A stretch of DNA of 64,000 nucleotides from Bacillota bacterium (GTDB lineage Bacteria > Bacillota > Clostridia > Acetivibrionales > DSM-27016), in NCBI GenBank assembly GCA_023390115.1, contig JAEWDM010000016.1:186001-250000 (forward strand), read 5' to 3'. A program made the position numbers and the translations under genes. Under the pieces are notes generated by a model. The model was not told where the DNA came from and made no database searches. It saw only the letters and a program-made list of their open reading frames with translations. Positions 9,189-16,373 of the stretch are shown here, piece by piece (the stretch's first letter is position 1; each line of letters begins with the position of its first letter).

Positions 9189-9452
9189 ATGAATACTACC
9201 ATTAGTTTTGCAGAGTTGAGTAACAATGAACTGCTAATTGTAGATGGAGGATGGGAACCTGCTAAAATCGGACAGGGGCTCGGTTCTATTGCGGCAGGTG
9301 CCGGTGTAGCCACACTACTGGGAGGATCCAGCGTGCTAAGTATGGGAGTAGGTGCAGCCTTAGCTTGCGGCCCTGTAGGTTGGGCATGTGTTGGTGCCGT
9401 AGTATTAGGTGCAGCGGCAGGGGGATATTTAATTGGTGACGGCATAATATAA
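9189..9452 (+). CDS. Double-glycine-leader class II bacteriocin
   Basis: 87 residues with ATG after GAAGGAGATT. The leader has the class II pattern ELSNNELLIVDGG, with the predicted cut after G21. The mature 66 residues are Gly/Ala-rich and hydrophobic with many GxxxG-like helix-packing spacings, and two Cys (in ALACGPVGWACVG) that could form a disulfide. This matches Blp/cerein-7B-like pore-forming bacteriocins. No C39 peptidase-containing exporter and no obvious immunity gene is in the window, apart from the upstream membrane protease. It probably shares the transcript of that gene and ends at the terminator at 9473. Confidence 0.8.
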   Translation: MNTTISFAELSNNELLIVDGGWEPAKIGQGLGSIAAGAGVATLLGGSSVLSMGVGAALACGPVGWACVGAVVLGAAAGGYLIGDGII

Positions 9453-9472
9453 TTAGCTTTGGCCAGATTAAA

Positions 9473-9512
9473 GCCGGGACAGGGGGACAGGTTTGCCGTC
9501 CCGGCTTTTTTC
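9473..9512 (+). terminator. Rho-independent terminator after the bacteriocin
   Basis: GCCGGGAC pairs with GTCCCGGC around a 17-base loop and is followed by TTTTTT. Confidence 0.9.
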
Positions 9513-9629
9513 CTATTTGCTTAAATAGAGTCAACTGTATCAACTGCTAAAGAAATTAACTTTAGTGACATAACAAAGGAGATATTGTTTCTTATTTAAA
9601 CTATCCCAGAAAAAACAGTAAATAAATAT

Positions 9630-9701
9630 TTTTGTAAATATTTATTGGAAACATATTGACATATTCCAGGATAAGGCATATAATTGTGATATAAGCTCAC
9701 A
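9630..9701 (+). promoter_or_regulatory. Island promoter 2 with GTGA/TCAC operator
   Basis: TTGACA at 9656-9661, exactly 17 bases, then TATAAT at 9679-9684. The upstream TTTATTGGAAACATA element matches promoter 1 nearly base for base. The palindrome TGTGATATAAGCTCACA occupies 9685-9701, covering the expected transcription start, the place where a repressor would act. It drives the apparently non-coding unit that follows. Confidence 0.85.
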
Positions 9702-10040
9702 AAACTTAGTATGTATACGTATTTAATGGAACATTGCAAAATAAACTATAGGAGCGCTGCATGTCCGGCAGTCTTATTGGTGCTTAGTATTTCCAACACC
9801 AGTATATATATTGGGAAGGGAGGCTGCCGGACAACTAAATTGAGATTAAAGCTTACCGCCTGTTATGAAATCAATCAGCGGCGATCTGTTATTTTCATAG
9901 CCCCAATTTCTTATACTATTTATATTTGAATTGTTCGTAACAGGCGGTATTTGCATACAAAACTTCTTAACATACTTTCCTTTGCTTTTTAGTGAAGAAA
10001 GACGTTGCAAAAGGGCTGCAGCGTCTTTCTTTCACTTTTA
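9691..10040 (+). ncRNA. Candidate structured regulatory RNA (three successive helices)
   Basis: A transcript from promoter 2 would contain no credible gene but three strong helices. Helix I: TGTCCGGCAG (9762-9771) with CTGCCGGACA (9824-9833), with a smaller hairpin inside. Helix II: ACCGCCTGTTATGAA (9855-9869) with TTCGTAACAGGCGGT (9934-9948), 15 pairs including one G-U, closing a 64-base loop. Helix III is the terminator at 9991. Long perfect helices between unrelated loops argue for RNA function. An open frame 9711-9929 has no ribosome site, and an eight-codon frame starting inside helix I (ATG at 9761) is the only alternative. The RNA family is not recognised. Confidence 0.55.
9991..10040 (+). 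terminator. Terminator closing the structured RNA unit
   Basis: AGTGAAGAAAGACG pairs with CGTCTTTCTTTCACT (one bulged T), extended inward by GTTGC/GCAGC, and followed by TTTTA. The region from here to 10135 shows nothing else recognisable. Confidence 0.85.
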
Positions 10041-10135
10041 TCTATAAGCTCCAGAAGTATGTATATACAAAGACAATAAAACCAAATTGCGGTAAAGCAA
10101 ATATGCGGAGTAAATGAGTTCCTGCCCGGAGTATT

Positions 10136-10528
10136 TTACAAATCTGTCTTGAGCTTATTATTTTTACGGGCATATTTTATTATGCTTTCTGCATAATTAT
10201 CCATATCCTGTATGTCAATGCCATGCTCTATAAGCTTGATTGCAAGACAGAAATAAGGAATAAAGGCCGGAGAGCCCAGATACTTTTTAAATCTGGCCAG
10301 CTCAGTATGAGAATTGAAAACCACATATTCGTCGTTTGTAATCAATGAATCCACAGATACGCTGTAGTGCCGGGATACTTTAATTAATGTTTCTATATTG
10401 GGTTCATTTTCTCCAAGCTCATATTTGGCAACGGCATCCCGGCTTTTGCCGATTGACTTTCCCAGTGTATCCTGAGACTCACCGTGTTTCTTTCTGAGCC
10501 ATTTTAAATTATCGCTAAAAATCGACAT
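10136..10528 (-). CDS. Xre/HTH_3-family transcriptional regulator
   Basis: 130 residues. The N-terminal third (about 6-62) is a Cro/CI-type helix-turn-helix with the signature DTLGKSIGKSRDAVAKYELGENEPNIETL. The C-terminal half is helical with no recognised sensor domain. It is divergent from the Spo0E-like operon, and its coding strand is opposite to everything else in the island. It is the obvious candidate to bind the GTGA...TCAC palindromes at 8160, 9685 and 10718; that is an inference from position. Its own promoter has TATAAT on the minus strand near 10560 and a purine-rich GGGGGG ribosome site. Confidence 0.88.
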   Translation of the reverse strand: MSIFSDNLKWLRKKHGESQDTLGKSIGKSRDAVAKYELGENEPNIETLIKVSRHYSVSVDSLITNDEYVVFNSHTELARFKKYLGSPAFIPYFCLAIKLIEHGIDIQDMDNYAESIIKYARKNNKLKTDL

Positions 10529-10671
10529 GCATCTTACCCCCCTTTTTATAAAATATTATATGGCATAATTGTAATAAAAAGCAATAGAAAAGCAATATAA
10601 ACAGCCTCATAAATGAAAAATACTAATATTTTACTGCACGGTAATCAATGGAATATGAAATAAATACAGGA

Positions 10672-10734
10672 AATATTTTGGAAATACATTGACATATTCT
10701 GGCATGGAACCTATAATTGTGATGAAAAGTCACT
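10672..10734 (+). promoter_or_regulatory. Island promoter 3 with GTGA/TCAC operator
   Basis: TTGACA 10689-10694, 17-base spacer, TATAAT 10712-10717, then TGTGATGAAAAGTCACT at 10718-10734. The preceding ATTTTGGAAATACA matches the upstream element of promoters 1 and 2. It reads into the leader peptide and Spo0E-like gene. Confidence 0.85.
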
Positions 10735-10783
10735 ATATATATATGAAGTGTAGATTATTGAGCACGATCAGGAGGATAATCCT

Positions 10784-10816
10784 ATGCCTCATTATATACA
10801 ACAAATAATGAAATAA
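10784..10816 (+). CDS. Ten-codon leader peptide upstream of Spo0E-like gene
   Basis: A short frame (MPHYIQQIMK) with a consensus AGGAGG site eight bases before the ATG. The ribosome site and start are also partly self-complementary (GAGGATA and the bases downstream), so translation may be tuned. It ends 16 bases before the Spo0E-like start, whose own ribosome site is weak, which suggests translational coupling. Could be only a leader; no peptide family is recognised. Confidence 0.4.
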   Translation: MPHYIQQIMK

Positions 10817-10832
10817 AGAGGCAGGGTTTTAC

Positions 10833-11051
10833 ATGCTTAAGAAGAGGATAGCAGAAATGCAGCAAGAGCTGGGTAAATTTGTGACAGAAGAAAATCTGGC
10901 TTCGGAAAGTGTTTTAAGAATCAGCAGGGAATTGGATAATGAAGTTGTAAAGTATCTGAAAAAAGGAAGACAAGCTATGAAGATAAACAGGGAAAAGGTA
11001 TATAAAGAACTGTTTCTGGAATATTTCGGAGGCAACTATATGAGGACTTAA
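10833..11051 (+). CDS. Spo0E-like aspartyl-phosphate phosphatase
   Basis: 72 residues. The family signature SxxLDxxxxxY is clear: ISRELDNEVVKYL, preceded by EENLASESVL, a typical Spo0E helix-1/helix-2 arrangement. Spo0E proteins dephosphorylate Spo0A~P and so delay sporulation. Here the gene is the first full frame of an operon under the same promoter type as the bacteriocin unit, suggesting that a common regulator times both. The usual family length is 50-90 residues. Weak GCAGGG ribosome site. Confidence 0.75.
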   Translation: MLKKRIAEMQQELGKFVTEENLASESVLRISRELDNEVVKYLKKGRQAMKINREKVYKELFLEYFGGNYMRT

Positions 11052-11273
11052 TTGTCCGGGAATCGGCTGCTGATGGTGACAGTGCGGATATTCACCAATC
11101 CGGTGATTGATATGGAGGCCGGGAGGATTGAAGGCACGGATATTGAGGTAGAGGAGCTTTCCGGGGGCAGGATAGTATATGGTGTTGAAAATACCGGCAA
11201 GCCCGTCGTGATAGTCTTAAGGCTGATGTCCAGGACAAACGCCAAAACAGGCATGTCGTACAGGGTGGAGTAA
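11052..11273 (+). CDS. Small hypothetical protein
   Basis: 73 residues if the TTG at 11052, directly after the Spo0E-like stop codon, is used; an in-frame ATG at 11073 is the alternative. It is beta-rich with a DIEVEELSGGRIVYG core and no membrane segment. No family is recognised. Position in the operon suggests co-expression with the Spo0E-like protein. Confidence 0.45.
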   Translation: MSGNRLLMVTVRIFTNPVIDMEAGRIEGTDIEVEELSGGRIVYGVENTGKPVVIVLRLMSRTNAKTGMSYRVE

Positions 11274-11313
11274 AGCGGGGCTGTATTGGAATATATGAGT
11301 TAAAGGAGATATT

Positions 11314-12120
11314 ATGGCGAGAAGAATATTTAAAATATCTGTTCTGCTGATGATTACGGTAATAGTAGTAGGATTGGGAATAACATTTAAGGATAGCTCT
11401 GAATACGGAGATTTTTATCTGGGATTTGGCAGCAGGGCTCATGCGGAAGTGTTGGATTGCAGCTATGGGTTTAAAAAAGATACAGTATACAGAAGTTATA
11501 GTGGGTTGGTGCCTAAAGATGCATGTGGAATGTTTGGGGAAGTATATGCTAGTATTGATACCTCTATTAACACAATAACGGTAAGATATGCATATTTAAA
11601 GTTAATTAATGCGAATGATGGTAATATAAGCATAACTTTTTACGGTGATATAGATAAAAAGAATTCTGTAGGACACGTGGATATAATAAACATATTTTTT
11701 CGTGAGGATATAAACAATAAAACGGTACAAAATCTAACTATACAGTACCCTTCTAATACAAAAGTGATAGTTTATAGGCATGACGCTTCTTATACTTTAG
11801 ATCAAGGTGACCGCAGAATTAATTATGCGCTTGTTAATTGGAACAAAGAACCAATAGAAGGAGAAGACAAGGTAATTAATGTAAACAACTACCCTGATAT
11901 TAGTATTATTCATCCTTCATCAAATGAATATGTTTCCGCTTCCTTCGTTCCAACAATATCGGTCTCTGATCCTGACGGAGATACATTAACCTGCAAATAC
12001 TATATAGATTCGGTTGAAAAAGAAACAAAGATTATATCAAATACAGAAACTGCGCAGGTGGTCAGCTTCAGCACACTGGATACCAGTGCGATTTCGAATG
12101 GCAAGCACAATATGGTTTAA
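11314..12120 (+). CDS. Exported protein with C-terminal Ig/Big-like segment, apparently truncated
   Basis: 268 residues; AAGGAGATATT precedes the ATG. Residues 1-45 are a basic start, hydrophobic core and a likely signal-peptidase site after RAHA. The middle is an unrecognised beta-rich domain (about 46-185). From about 195 a PKD/Big-like beta-sandwich begins (SVSDPDGDTLTCKYYIDS) but stops at GKHNMV, before the final strands that normally follow GKHxLxVxxxDG. The same frame continues open for 50 codons after the TAA. A recent nonsense change or rearrangement is likely. Role unknown; last gene of the Spo0E-like operon. Confidence 0.65.
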   Translation: MARRIFKISVLLMITVIVVGLGITFKDSSEYGDFYLGFGSRAHAEVLDCSYGFKKDTVYRSYSGLVPKDACGMFGEVYASIDTSINTITVRYAYLKLINANDGNISITFYGDIDKKNSVGHVDIINIFFREDINNKTVQNLTIQYPSNTKVIVYRHDASYTLDQGDRRINYALVNWNKEPIEGEDKVINVNNYPDISIIHPSSNEYVSASFVPTISVSDPDGDTLTCKYYIDSVEKETKIISNTETAQVVSFSTLDTSAISNGKHNMV

Positions 12121-12273
12121 GTCCTGTTGACTTTAGAAAACGGCATACGGGATGAAACTGCTTATGAAATAGGGGAAAACTCTACCATTGCCAACTGTGG
12201 ACTTCATAAGCTCCGCCAGAAAGTATTGAATGGAACTAATCTAAAAAATGTTGTGTTGCCTCACGTAACTTAA
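12121..12273 (+). pseudogene. Open-frame remnant following the truncated exported protein
   Basis: 50 codons in the same frame as the preceding gene, without a start codon or ribosome site of their own, ending in TAA at 12271. The translated piece does not obviously complete the Ig-like domain, so this may be the residue of a different gene joined by deletion. Confidence 0.35.
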
Positions 12274-12303
12274 CAAAAATTGCAATAAAAGAAGCAAGCG
12301 ATA

Positions 12304-12347
12304 AGCAATAATGCGTGGATATTCTATCCTAGAGTTATTGCTTTTTG
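12304..12347 (+). terminator. Terminator at the end of the accessory island
   Basis: AGCAATAA pairs with TTATTGCT and is followed by TTTTGC. Between here and 12603 there is an AT-rich leader with a second small hairpin (AACCCA/TGGGTT-type near 12359-12391, followed by A residues) and no gene. Confidence 0.6.
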
Positions 12348-12603
12348 CATGCAGAAACAAACCCATTTAATACCCAATATAGTCTGGGTTAAAAAAATTA
12401 AATCTTTTATTAAGCAGCTTTTTATTGATGTGATACAATCCACTTAGAATCCTCTAAGGAACTAAAAAATATCTTTTACTTAAGTTTTTATCTGCATTTA
12501 TGCTAGAAAATTATTTGCCTTATATATCAAGGTGGAATATTTCAACGAAATAGGATTATAAGTAATTTAATTATATGGTACAATTGACATGGTGATTAAA
12601 TAT

Positions 12604-14400
12604 ATGTTGAAGAAAATTTGGGATAAAATACTACTAAAAAATGCTCCAATCAAGTTAAGATTACTGGTTTTTTTTGTTGTACTCTCAACTATACCTGTTA
12701 TTCTAGTTGGATATATATCATTTTCTTTGTCTCTTAATATTCTTCAAAATAAGGCTGCGGATTTTTGTACTCAAAATATTAATCAAACATCAAATGAAAT
12801 AAACGATCTTTTTAGAAAATGTGAGGAGATAGGTACACTGGTGGGGTCCGACCCTGTTATTCAAGAAACGCTTAGAAATCCTTTAGAAAAAAATATTTCT
12901 AAGCGTTTCTCAACTGAGTTGCGAACTGATGGAAGTTTGAATTTTATGAACAGCTTCGCTATTAAAGATATATTTGGGATATATGTTTTGGGGGAAAACG
13001 GCGGTCAGTATAAATCTAATCCGCTATCATTCAGATCAGATGATATGCGAAAGGAATCCTTTTACCTTGATGCAATCTCTTCTGATAAACCTGTTTGGTT
13101 CGTATCAAAAAATGGATCTTCTGTTGTAATTACTGTGCCTTATGCGAACTATGTTTCTGTAGCTATGCCCGTTAAAGATAAACTGACGGGGAAAAATTTT
13201 GGAGTTGTGGTTATCGACTTAAAGGAGGAATTACTTGTTAATACAATAACAAAATCAGAGATTGGTAATAAAGGTCTCTTCTTCATAATGGATAATGACA
13301 GGTACTTATTTACAAGTAAGACAAACGATAAAATTCCGATACTCAGAAATGGCAAGATAACGAATAACAGAAAGACAGTATATTTTACTTCTCAGGAAGG
13401 CACCAAGTATATTTTTCTATCAAACGAAACGATTTCAGGGTGGAAAGTAGTTGGATTAATTTCTATAAATGAATTACAAAGGGAGAGCTTTTCAATTACA
13501 ACCAGTATAATAATTTTTACATTGATAGTATCTATTATAGCTGTTACGATTTCCTTTGGTGTAAGTTCTTCGGTTGCAAAACCAATAAAAAAGCTGATGA
13601 AATTAATGAAAATGGTGGAGAATGGCGACCTCACCGTAAAAATGAATTCTGAATATAATGATGAGATAGGCCAACTGATACGCAGTTTCGGACAAATGAT
13701 CATCAAGTTGAACGAGTTGATGAATAAAATATACAGTGACCAGCAAGTGCTTAGAAAAGCTCAATTGGAAGTACTTCAATCTCAAATTAATCCTCACTTT
13801 TTATATAATACCCTTGATTCGGTTATATGGATGTCCCGAGACAATAGAAATAAAGAAGTGATAGAGATGGTAATGGCGCTTACTAAGCTTTTACGCATAT
13901 CACTTAGCAAAGGGCAGGAGATAATATCGATTGAAGATGAGTTGATACATGTGAAGAGCTATCTGACAATACAGGGAATGAGGTATAAGGATAAGCTTAA
14001 TTATGAAATAAATGTACCTGAGGAAGCTTACCGATATAAAATATTGAAACTTACATTGCAGCCAATAATCGAAAACGCAATTTACCATGGAATTAAAAAT
14101 AGTCTGGAATCAGGGATAATAAAAGTTAATTGTGAATTTGAATCAGAGAAAATAATATTTATTGTGGAAGACACTGGGGTAGGCATGCCTCCAGAGAGGG
14201 TTGAAGAATTAAATGGAATGCTGACAAGTATAGGAAATGGTACTGGATTTGGCATTAGAAATGTAAACGAGAGAATAAAAATCCATTTTGGCTCAGAATT
14301 CGGAATTAAAGTTCAAAGTACTTTAGGGTTAGGAACGAAAATATTCATAACTATACCTATGATTGCAGGAGAAAATTATGTTGAAGTTATTAATCGTTGA
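12604..14400 (+). CDS. YesM-type sensor histidine kinase (dCache, HAMP, His_kinase, HATPase)
   Basis: 598 residues from the ATG at 12604, chosen because GGTGAT lies 7 bases upstream; an ATG at 12589 is in frame. Membrane helix at about 15-40, an extracellular Cache-like sensor (about 45-295), a second helix (about 300-322), HAMP (about 325-378), then the PF06580 phosphoacceptor motif QINPHFLYNTLDS with H398, and an HATPase domain with NAIYHGI, DTGVGM and GTGFGIRN. YesM-class kinases sense sugars or sugar-binding proteins. It overlaps its response regulator and lies upstream of a sugar ABC transporter and microcompartment operon, which it most likely controls. Confidence 0.93.
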   Translation: MLKKIWDKILLKNAPIKLRLLVFFVVLSTIPVILVGYISFSLSLNILQNKAADFCTQNINQTSNEINDLFRKCEEIGTLVGSDPVIQETLRNPLEKNISKRFSTELRTDGSLNFMNSFAIKDIFGIYVLGENGGQYKSNPLSFRSDDMRKESFYLDAISSDKPVWFVSKNGSSVVITVPYANYVSVAMPVKDKLTGKNFGVVVIDLKEELLVNTITKSEIGNKGLFFIMDNDRYLFTSKTNDKIPILRNGKITNNRKTVYFTSQEGTKYIFLSNETISGWKVVGLISINELQRESFSITTSIIIFTLIVSIIAVTISFGVSSSVAKPIKKLMKLMKMVENGDLTVKMNSEYNDEIGQLIRSFGQMIIKLNELMNKIYSDQQVLRKAQLEVLQSQINPHFLYNTLDSVIWMSRDNRNKEVIEMVMALTKLLRISLSKGQEIISIEDELIHVKSYLTIQGMRYKDKLNYEINVPEEAYRYKILKLTLQPIIENAIYHGIKNSLESGIIKVNCEFESEKIIFIVEDTGVGMPPERVEELNGMLTSIGNGTGFGIRNVNERIKIHFGSEFGIKVQSTLGLGTKIFITIPMIAGENYVEVINR

Positions 14401-15952
14401 TGATGAAGAAATGATTAGGACAGGTTTAATGAAGCTATTTGATTGGAATAGTCTTGGTTTTGAAATTGTTGGCGAAGCAGCAGATGGCAATAAAGCTTTA
14501 GACCTTGTAAAAGAAAAAAAGCCGGATATTGTACTTACAGATATTCGAATGCCTTTCAAGGACGGTTTAGAACTTATAAATGATATAAAATTGATTAATG
14601 ATGATATCCGCTGTGTAATCTTAACAGGTTATGATGAATTCAAGTATGCGAAAAGGGCAATTGAGCTAGGCGCATACTCTTATATATTGAAGCCTATTGA
14701 ACCAGAAGTCTTAATTGAAGTGCTTAATAAAATCAGCTTGGAAATTACGAGGAAGAGTAAGGAAAAAGACAGAATCAATGATTTGATTCAAGAAGTAGAA
14801 CAAAATCGCCGTATGGAAAAGGAATATTTTATCATAAAAATCGTTATTGGGGCATATGAGCCGAACATTGATGTCAATGTTGTAGAAAAACTTGGTTTTG
14901 ATAAACATATATATTCAATTGCTATTATTGAAGAGGAAAGTGATAATGATTCATATCTAAGCACTTTGATAGAATTGACGCTTAGTTCTAAGAATGAAAC
15001 AGGAAGGATAGGATGGATCAAATATAGTAAAAATACAGTACTTTTATGGGCATGGGGAGAAAATGAGCATGAAGTGGAAGGAATTCTAAAATCATTTGCA
15101 GAAGCATTAAAGCAAGAACAAAAAAAAGTTAACCTTTCAAATCTTACGATTGGATTGGGGACACCACATAAGGGCATTACAGGTATATCCCTTTCGTTTA
15201 ATGAAGCAGTTGAAGCACTCAACTACAAATTTGTAGCAGGAAACAATATCATTTTAGAAGCTAAAACTGTTAGGCAAGAGAGAAATCAGCATAATTTGGC
15301 TACTAAAGGTATATTGGATGTTGCTGATGGAGTTCGAACAGGAAATAAGAAAATCATTGAAGACGGTATTGAAAAAATATACAGAAATGCAGTATCTATG
15401 GGAGTTCGTGCAAAGCCCTACATACACATGGCTGTTACAGATGCGTATATGCAGGCACTTAAAATTGTAAGTGATGTTGGTGGTAATATTGGTGAAATAT
15501 TTGATGATCCGGTGGCAACCTTTGATGAGATTATATCATCTCCTACATTGGAAAAATGTTTAAGTGAATTAACATACGCTATTGGAGAAATCCAAGAATA
15601 TATTTTACTTAAAAAGAATGGAAAATACGCTTCAATCATTGAAAAAGCAGAAAACTATATAAAGGATAATTTTCATAATGTGTCATTATCATTGGATAAG
15701 ATTGCTCATTTTGTAGGGATGAGCTCATGCTATTTCAGTACAATTTTCAAACAAGAAAAAGGCATAAGTTTTATAGACTTTCTCATGGGAATACGTATCC
15801 AGAAAGCGAAAGAACTGCTTTCAAATCCGAAGTATATGGCTTATGAGGTTTGTGAAATGGTTGGGTATGAGAACTACTCACATTTTAGTACGTTGTTTAA
15901 AAAGAATACAGGTATGTCCCCTACAGAATATAAAAAGGGAATTTCAGAGTAA
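14378..15952 (+). CDS. YesN-type AraC-family response regulator
   Basis: 524 residues. The receiver domain (1-120) has D8, D9, the phosphoacceptor D55 in LTDIRMP, and K105-type lysine. The middle (about 130-400) is the long linker typical of YesN regulators. Two AraC helix-turn-helix motifs end the protein (about 425-522: ISFIDFLMGIRIQKAKELL and YENYSHFSTLFKKNTGMSP). The ATG at 14378 has AGGAG upstream and gives the canonical start MLKLLIVDDE; it overlaps the kinase gene by 23 bases. Direct repeats around 16113-16260, upstream of the binding-protein gene, are plausible binding sites. Confidence 0.93.
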   Translation: MLKLLIVDDEEMIRTGLMKLFDWNSLGFEIVGEAADGNKALDLVKEKKPDIVLTDIRMPFKDGLELINDIKLINDDIRCVILTGYDEFKYAKRAIELGAYSYILKPIEPEVLIEVLNKISLEITRKSKEKDRINDLIQEVEQNRRMEKEYFIIKIVIGAYEPNIDVNVVEKLGFDKHIYSIAIIEEESDNDSYLSTLIELTLSSKNETGRIGWIKYSKNTVLLWAWGENEHEVEGILKSFAEALKQEQKKVNLSNLTIGLGTPHKGITGISLSFNEAVEALNYKFVAGNNIILEAKTVRQERNQHNLATKGILDVADGVRTGNKKIIEDGIEKIYRNAVSMGVRAKPYIHMAVTDAYMQALKIVSDVGGNIGEIFDDPVATFDEIISSPTLEKCLSELTYAIGEIQEYILLKKNGKYASIIEKAENYIKDNFHNVSLSLDKIAHFVGMSSCYFSTIFKQEKGISFIDFLMGIRIQKAKELLSNPKYMAYEVCEMVGYENYSHFSTLFKKNTGMSPTEYKKGISE

Positions 15953-15991
15953 ATAGACTTAGTATAATGCAATTCTTATGTAGTTAGTTAA

Positions 15992-16026
15992 GAGATTGCT
16001 GTTGTGATAGGTATATAACAGCAATC
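15992..16026 (+). terminator. Perfect 11-bp hairpin after the response regulator
   Basis: AGATTGCTGTT pairs with AACAGCAATCT around a 13-base loop. Only a weak T-run follows, so termination may be partial. Confidence 0.5.
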
Positions 16027-16112
16027 TTAATACAGTATAGCCTTTCTTAATATTTCTTAAAACAATTTATTGTATAACAAAACAAATTATTTGAGTATAT
16101 CCAAGATATTAC

Positions 16113-16373
16113 AAAAGAAAAACAAAGTATTTCAGAAGAAAAACTATTCATCTTTTTTTACATTGATGTAACATAAAATTAAAATTCAACATAGGAGGAA
16201 GCTTTCATGAAAAAGACCATTAGTGTTTTACAAAAATCATTTAAAGAAAAACAAAGTATTGCAAAAGAAATATTATTCATATTATGTCGGCTTAGATGTA
16301 ACATAAAATTGCAAGACAAAATTGCAAAAAATAAGAGGAGGAAGTCTTTATGAAAAAAACCTTTAAACTCACT
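16113..16373 (+). repeat. Imperfect tandem duplication of the sugar-operon leader
   Basis: The block AAAGAAAAACAAAGTATT, then TGTAACATAAAATT, then GGAGGAAG and a start codon followed by AAA codons occurs twice, about 130-143 bases apart (16113-16230 and 16242-16373). The first copy starts a vestigial frame at 16207; the second starts the real binding-protein gene at 16350. The repeated boxes may be binding sites for the YesN-type regulator, in addition to being a duplication scar. Confidence 0.7.
16207..16353 (+). CDS. 48-codon leader ORF from the duplicated start region
   Basis: It begins with ATGAAAAAGACCATT after a consensus AGGAGG, mirroring the first codons of the binding-protein gene, then runs out of frame into the second copy and stops at a TGA that overlaps the real ATG (ATGA). 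Basic and without a hydrophobic signal. It is probably a duplication relic, though the overlap would couple its translation to the downstream gene. Confidence 0.35.
   Translation: MKKTISVLQKSFKEKQSIAKEILFILCRLRCNIKLQDKIAKNKRRKSL

Noticed and set aside
9711..9929. A 72-codon open frame over the structured RNA unit
   Set aside because: No ribosome site before its ATG, Cys/Arg/Ile-rich composition without a pattern, and it runs through both strands of two strong helices, which explains the sequence better.
16113..16373. CRISPR-like repeats
   Set aside because: Only two imperfect copies that include a ribosome site and coding start; a duplication of the gene start explains them.
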